Position numbers and translations under genes: made by a program
NCBI RefSeq assembly: GCF_018613315.1
Contig: NZ_JAGGQL010000024.1
Span: 1-64,000, forward strand
Reading direction: 5' to 3'
Origin: Bacillus sp. ISL-37
GTDB taxonomy: Bacteria; Bacillota; Bacilli; Bacillales; Cytobacillaceae
DNA: 64,000 nucleotides
Shown: positions 60,718-64,000 of the stretch, piece after piece
Layout of the letters: every line of letters starts with the position of its first letter
Numbering within the stretch: the stretch's first letter is position 1
Notes under the pieces: model-generated
Database searches by the model: none
The model's input: only the letters and a program-made list of their open reading frames with translations
Told to the model about the DNA's origin: nothing

Positions 60718-61548
60718 ATGCCACAAAATCTCCAGGATACTACGACTTTACATAATGGTGTCAAGATGCCATGGTTTGGCCTTGGTGTGTTCAAGGTACA
60801 GGAAGGTTCTGAAGTTGTAGAATCTGTTAAAGCAGCGCTTAAAAATGGCTACAAGAGCATCGATACTGCAGCAGTTTACAAGAACGAGGAAGGCGTGGGC
60901 CAGGGAATAAAAGAAGCTGGTGTTCCGCGTGAAGAATTGTTTATCACGACGAAGGTCTGGAATTCTGACCAGGGTTATGAATCCACACTTAAGGCATTTG
61001 AGACAAGCATGGAAAAGCTTGGCCTTGATTACCTTGACCTTTACCTGATTCACTGGCCGGTAGCGGGTAAATATAAAGAAACATGGAAGGCACTTGAAAA
61101 GCTTTATAAAGATGGAAGAGTCCGCGCCATTGGCGTGAGCAACTTCCATGTTCATCATCTTAAAGATTTGATGACTGATGCTGAAATCAAGCCAATGGTT
61201 AACCAGGTCGAATACCATCCACACCTGGCCCAGACTGAGCTGCTTGAGTTCTGCAAAGCTGAAGGCATCCAAATGGAAGCCTGGTCTCCATTGAAGCAGG
61301 GAGAGCTTTTATCAGAACCAACAATCGTTGAAATCGCAGAAAAGCATAAAAAATCGCCCGCACAAGTGATCCTGCGCTGGGATTTACAAAATGAAGTGGT
61401 GACGATTCCTAAATCAATCAAGGAACATCGTATTATCGAAAATGCAAATATCTTCGATTTCGAGCTTTCTGCCGCTGATATGGACCGCTTGAACAGCTTG
61501 AACAAGAATGAGCGTGTAGGTCCCGATCCGGATAATTTCGATTTCTAA
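60718..61548 (+). CDS. Aldo-keto reductase, YvgN/YtbE type (copy 2)
   Basis: 276 residues, a paralogue of the protein at 37189 with the same motifs. The tetrad is Asp49, Tyr54, Lys79 and His112; SIDTAAVYKNEEGVGQG and YLDLYLIHWPVAGKYK are diagnostic. It should reduce methylglyoxal and other small aldehydes with NADPH. AAGGAGG lies 8-9 nt before the ATG. Its promoter lies next to array C. Monocistronic, followed by a terminator. Confidence 0.94.
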   Translation: MPQNLQDTTTLHNGVKMPWFGLGVFKVQEGSEVVESVKAALKNGYKSIDTAAVYKNEEGVGQGIKEAGVPREELFITTKVWNSDQGYESTLKAFETSMEKLGLDYLDLYLIHWPVAGKYKETWKALEKLYKDGRVRAIGVSNFHVHHLKDLMTDAEIKPMVNQVEYHPHLAQTELLEFCKAEGIQMEAWSPLKQGELLSEPTIVEIAEKHKKSPAQVILRWDLQNEVVTIPKSIKEHRIIENANIFDFELSAADMDRLNSLNKNERVGPDPDNFDF

Positions 61549-61567
61549 TTAACATCAATGCAACTTG

Positions 61568-61597
61568 GACGCAGATTAGTTTCTGCGTCTTTTTTAT
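61568..61597 (+). terminator. Intrinsic terminator
   Basis: GACGCAGA-TTAGTT-TCTGCGTC followed by TTTTTTATTTC after the aldo-keto reductase gene. Confidence 0.9.
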
Positions 61598-61603
61598 TTC
61601 TTT

Positions 61604-61789
61604 AGGCTGTTTTCGTAAAGATTGTTGTTAAAATCCTAAAGCCGATTTTAACGTAATATATGCCCATTTTGCAGGTCGGTATTAAGTTTTCATGCTCTTT
61701 TCTCATAAGCAGCGTCAACTTTACGAAGGTATATAGGTAATTCAATCCAATTTTGCATTCAATAGCAACAAAGTTTGAGAAAAGAGCCT
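61604..61789. mobile_element. Possible miniature inverted-repeat element
   Basis: The ends AGGCTGTTTTC and GAAAAGAGCCT match as inverted repeats with one mismatch, 186 nt apart. Internal palindromes (GTTAAAATC...GATTTTAAC) and a second CGTAAAG/CTTTACG pair are present. No coding sequence is seen. It fills most of the gap before the nitronate monooxygenase gene. Confidence 0.45.
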
Positions 61790-61910
61790 TTCTTAAAAAT
61801 CAATACCAAATAATTATACCTAAATATAGTATCTGGTGCTAAAAATCACATCTTTTTATAAATCTGCATGTTAAACTGCAAAGGAATAAATTTAGAGAGG
61901 GGTTTTTAGC

Positions 61911-62876
61911 ATGGACTTGCCAAAACTTAAGATTGGCCATATGGTTCCCAGGGTTCCAATAATGCAAGGCGGTATGGGGGTAGGCATCTCGCTCAGCGGA
62001 TTGGCATCAGCGGTTGCAAACGCAGGCGGAATTGGTATCATCTCCGGAACAGGGATCACAGTTGAAGAGATGCGTCTGCATATCAGGAAAGCCAGGAAGC
62101 TAACACAGGGTAATGGATACATCGGGGTAAACGTATTGTTTGCGATGAATGATTTTGCTGAAAAAATGAAAGCTGCACTAGATGAAAAAGTTGATTTCAT
62201 CATATCTGGAGCCGGAATTTCACGAGATATGTATTCATGGGGAAAGCAAGCGGGGATCCCGGTCATTTCCATTGTCTCCTCTGCCAAGCTAGCTAAAATC
62301 TCGGAACGCCTGGGTGCTGCTGCAGTGGTAGTTGAAGGATTTGAAGCAGGCGGGCATCTTGGGACTGACAAGCCCCTTTTTGACATACTGCCTGAAATTG
62401 TTGAGTCTGTGACCATCCCGGTGATTGCTGCTGGAGGAATCATGACTGGGGCTGATATCGCTAAGGCTTTGTCCCTTGGAGCTTCTGGCGTCCAAATGGG
62501 CACAAGATTTGTTGCCAGTGATGAATGCGACGCTCCGCAAAGCTTCAAGGAGAAATACGTGTCAGCCACTGAAAAAGACACAATACTGGTGAAAACCACA
62601 GTAGGGCTGCACGGTCGGGCCATTGCCAATCATTTTACTAAGCTAATCACTACCTCAGATAAACTTAGGATCAAAAAATGTCGTGATTGCCTGAAAAATT
62701 GCTCCTATCAATTTTGTACACTGGACTCTCTGCTCACCTCTGTTGCCGGCGATGTAGAGAATGGCCTCGTATTCGCTGGCTCTAGGGTAAGTGAAATTAA
62801 AGAAATCTTGCCGGTCCGGGCAATCATAGAAAACTTAAAAACGGAATATAAAACAGCCGTTCAAAGCTTTGCCTAA
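61911..62876 (+). CDS. Nitronate monooxygenase family flavoenzyme
   Basis: A 321-residue FMN-binding TIM barrel. IMQGGMGVGISLSGLASAVA then NAGGIGIISG, the VVEGFEAGGHLG block with a catalytic His-like position, and IPVIAAGGIMTGADIAKALS then LGASGVQMGTRF are typical. It resembles NMO/2-nitropropane dioxygenase and FabK-like enoyl reductases; a Cys-rich insert (KKCRDCLKNCSYQFCT) near the end is unusual for NMO and closer to some FabK-like relatives. GAGAGGGG lies 9-14 nt before the ATG at 61911. Activity is inferred from family. Confidence 0.88.
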   Translation: MDLPKLKIGHMVPRVPIMQGGMGVGISLSGLASAVANAGGIGIISGTGITVEEMRLHIRKARKLTQGNGYIGVNVLFAMNDFAEKMKAALDEKVDFIISGAGISRDMYSWGKQAGIPVISIVSSAKLAKISERLGAAAVVVEGFEAGGHLGTDKPLFDILPEIVESVTIPVIAAGGIMTGADIAKALSLGASGVQMGTRFVASDECDAPQSFKEKYVSATEKDTILVKTTVGLHGRAIANHFTKLITTSDKLRIKKCRDCLKNCSYQFCTLDSLLTSVAGDVENGLVFAGSRVSEIKEILPVRAIIENLKTEYKTAVQSFA

Positions 62877-62943
62877 ATAAAGATTGTATTAGATTTGGGG
62901 CAGACCAACGAATTGGCTTAGGGCTTTTTCCGAGCTCTCAATT

Positions 62944-62981
62944 AAAAAAATTCACAGACAACCTAATTCGTGGTTGTCTGT
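62944..62981 (-). terminator. Intrinsic terminator of the NRDE gene
   Basis: ACAGACAACC and GGTTGTCTGT hairpin followed on the minus strand by GAATTTTTTTAATTG. Confidence 0.87.
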
Positions 62982-62987
62982 TTTGCT

Positions 62988-63743
62988 TCACAAAGTTATC
63001 AAAAACTCCTGGTTTGACCGCTGATCCTTTGTATGAACCCGTTCATTAAGATAGATTTCTTTTTCATTGATCAATATGACGGTAGAGCTTCTCGTCCCGT
63101 ATCCATCGCTTTTGATAAACATCGGTGACAGCAAACGCTCCCACTCCAGCGAGACACCTGTTGAAGGCAGCAGATGGTCTGGTGCAGGGTCGGCATTTTC
63201 CAAATGGGCAAATAACTGGTCAACCAGATCTGTATGCTCTCCAGAAATAATGCTGGCAAGTCCCGCCTTCCCTCGTTCTACCTTTGGCCAGTCCGTATTA
63301 AACAAGTGGTTGCTGACACCATGAATACCAGGATCAATTTTTCGCAAGGGGCCTCCACGGTTGGAATAATAATAAAGCTCCTCCAAATTCCCTGCTAGTA
63401 GATTATAACCCGGATATTCATGACGGCGATTGGCCAAGTCCTGTAAATAGGCCTGCGGGTTATCTTTCCCTTTCAGAAAATCTGCAACAAGCTCCCCTCT
63501 TGTTCTTTTCCCATTCGTGGTTTCACTTGGGTCGCGATAATTAGTCAGGGCAGCAAACTTGCCTGAAGTCGTCACCCCCATCCATGTTCCCATTTTTTCA
63601 AGATCTCGGCCGGCGAGCAGTTCTGGCACATCTTCCCAAAAATAAGCCGGCGCAGTTTCCCGGGCATATGCTTCATCCCTATTAGCAGCAATAATAAGCT
63701 TATACTTCGGATGCACTTTGTAGGCAAATAAAATCAAACACAT
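62988..63743 (-). CDS. NRDE-family (TANGO2-like) protein
   Basis: A 251-residue protein whose N terminus MCLILFAYKVHPKYKLIIAA then NRDE gives the family its name; GTWMGVTTSGKFAALTNYRD follows. Homologues include human TANGO2 and are thought to act in heme or lipid handling, unproven in bacteria. The Cys at position 2 and the fold suggest an Ntn-hydrolase-like enzyme. The ATG has only a weak Shine-Dalgarno (GGAAAG at 12-17 nt). It has its own terminator and no operon partners. Confidence 0.92.
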   Translation of the reverse strand: MCLILFAYKVHPKYKLIIAANRDEAYARETAPAYFWEDVPELLAGRDLEKMGTWMGVTTSGKFAALTNYRDPSETTNGKRTRGELVADFLKGKDNPQAYLQDLANRRHEYPGYNLLAGNLEELYYYSNRGGPLRKIDPGIHGVSNHLFNTDWPKVERGKAGLASIISGEHTDLVDQLFAHLENADPAPDHLLPSTGVSLEWERLLSPMFIKSDGYGTRSSTVILINEKEIYLNERVHTKDQRSNQEFLITL

Positions 63744-63790
63744 AAATCATCACAGCTTTCCGTTCATTTTCCACTATTATAACTCAACGC

Positions 63791-63821
63791 AAAAAAAGAG
63801 AAGGACCAAGTCCCTCTCTTT
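63791..63821 (-). terminator. Intrinsic terminator
   Basis: AAAGAGAGGGAC and GTCCTTCTCTTT (one mismatch) followed by TTTTTTGCG on the minus strand, after the nucleoside transporter gene end. Confidence 0.85.
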
Positions 63822-63829
63822 CCTCATTT

Positions 63830-64000
63830 TTATAAAAGCATACCTGCCATTGCCGCACTCAATAATGATGCAAGCATACCAGCGATGACAGCTCGTACAC
63901 CCATGCGAGCGATGTCTCCGCGACGATTTGGAGCAAGGCTTCCAAGACCGCCAAGCAGGATTCCCATTGAAGAGACGTTTGCGAATCCACAAAGAGCAAA
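63830..64000 (-). CDS. Concentrative nucleoside transporter, C-terminal part (NupC-like), partial
   Basis: The last 56 codons of a gene that continues beyond the window. The end [20 protein letters not shown] then [18 protein letters not shown] and a final hydrophobic helix ([17 protein letters not shown]) match the C terminus of NupC/CNT sodium- or proton-coupled nucleoside carriers. Coordinates are cut by the window edge; the 5' end is not visible. Confidence 0.88.
   Translation of the reverse strand, partial: FALCGFANVSSMGILLGGLGSLAPNRRGDIARMGVRAVIAGMLASLLSAAMAGMLL

Overview
The window looks like chromosome from an endospore-forming, low-to-moderate GC Bacillota of the family Bacillaceae. 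The evidence is strong GGAGG ribosome binding sites with frequent GTG and TTG starts, two H-type small acid-soluble spore proteins, SpoVR, several sporulation-kinase-like histidine kinases, a CcpA cre site and a Fur box. Genes also follow a Bacillus subtilis yhc/yhd-like neighbourhood: yhcT, yhcU, yhcX, pgcA, yhcY, yhcZ, yhdB, spoVR and tcyP. A Mesobacillus-like genus is my inference, not proven. I see no rRNA, tRNA, prophage, intact insertion sequence or CRISPR array.

Layout. 0-10 kb: a universal stress gene, an XRE regulator, a Fur-box-controlled ferrous iron uptake operon (feoA, feoB and a tiny Cys-rich membrane protein), a TPP-riboswitch-controlled thiT, two soluble sensor kinases, a DAACS symporter and an acetyltransferase. 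10-23.5 kb: a CNNM/HlyC-type transporter behind a long structured leader, two cation diffusion facilitators (one with its CzrA-type repressor), a B12/radical-SAM protein, a PadR/DUF1700/DUF4173 membrane module, a guanidine-riboswitch-controlled exporter and a GGDEF/EAL protein. 23.5-36 kb: the yhc/yhd-like core. 36-48 kb: stress and redox genes, a DHODH-like protein fused to a membrane domain, a purine permease, a frameshifted YitT gene, tcyP, a glutaredoxin-like gene with an in-frame TGA, and another kinase. 48-54 kb: a DNA-repair glycosylase and a HAD phosphatase, then a five-gene 2-oxoacid:ferredoxin oxidoreductase operon with a cre site. 54-64 kb: a CBS protein, guanine-riboswitch-controlled pbuG, DegV, an aldo-keto reductase, nitronate monooxygenase, an NRDE protein and the 3' end of a nucleoside transporter gene.

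Two things stand out. First, a 91-codon gene (44878-45153, minus) encodes a glutaredoxin fold in which the first active-site Cys codon is TGA. A SECIS-like hairpin begins 15 nt after the TGA, so it is a candidate selenoprotein. Second, three intergenic tandem arrays (about 30.8-31.5, 49.7-50.2 and 60.0-60.6 kb) have different sequences but the same 52-nt period, and every unit carries an inverted repeat. That shared architecture suggests one amplification mechanism or function that no gene call explains.

Regulation is unusually readable: three known riboswitch classes (TPP, guanidine-I, guanine), one unassigned structured leader, a Fur box, a CzrA-type operator, candidate PurR boxes, a cre site, putative PadR operators and two SigB-like promoters.
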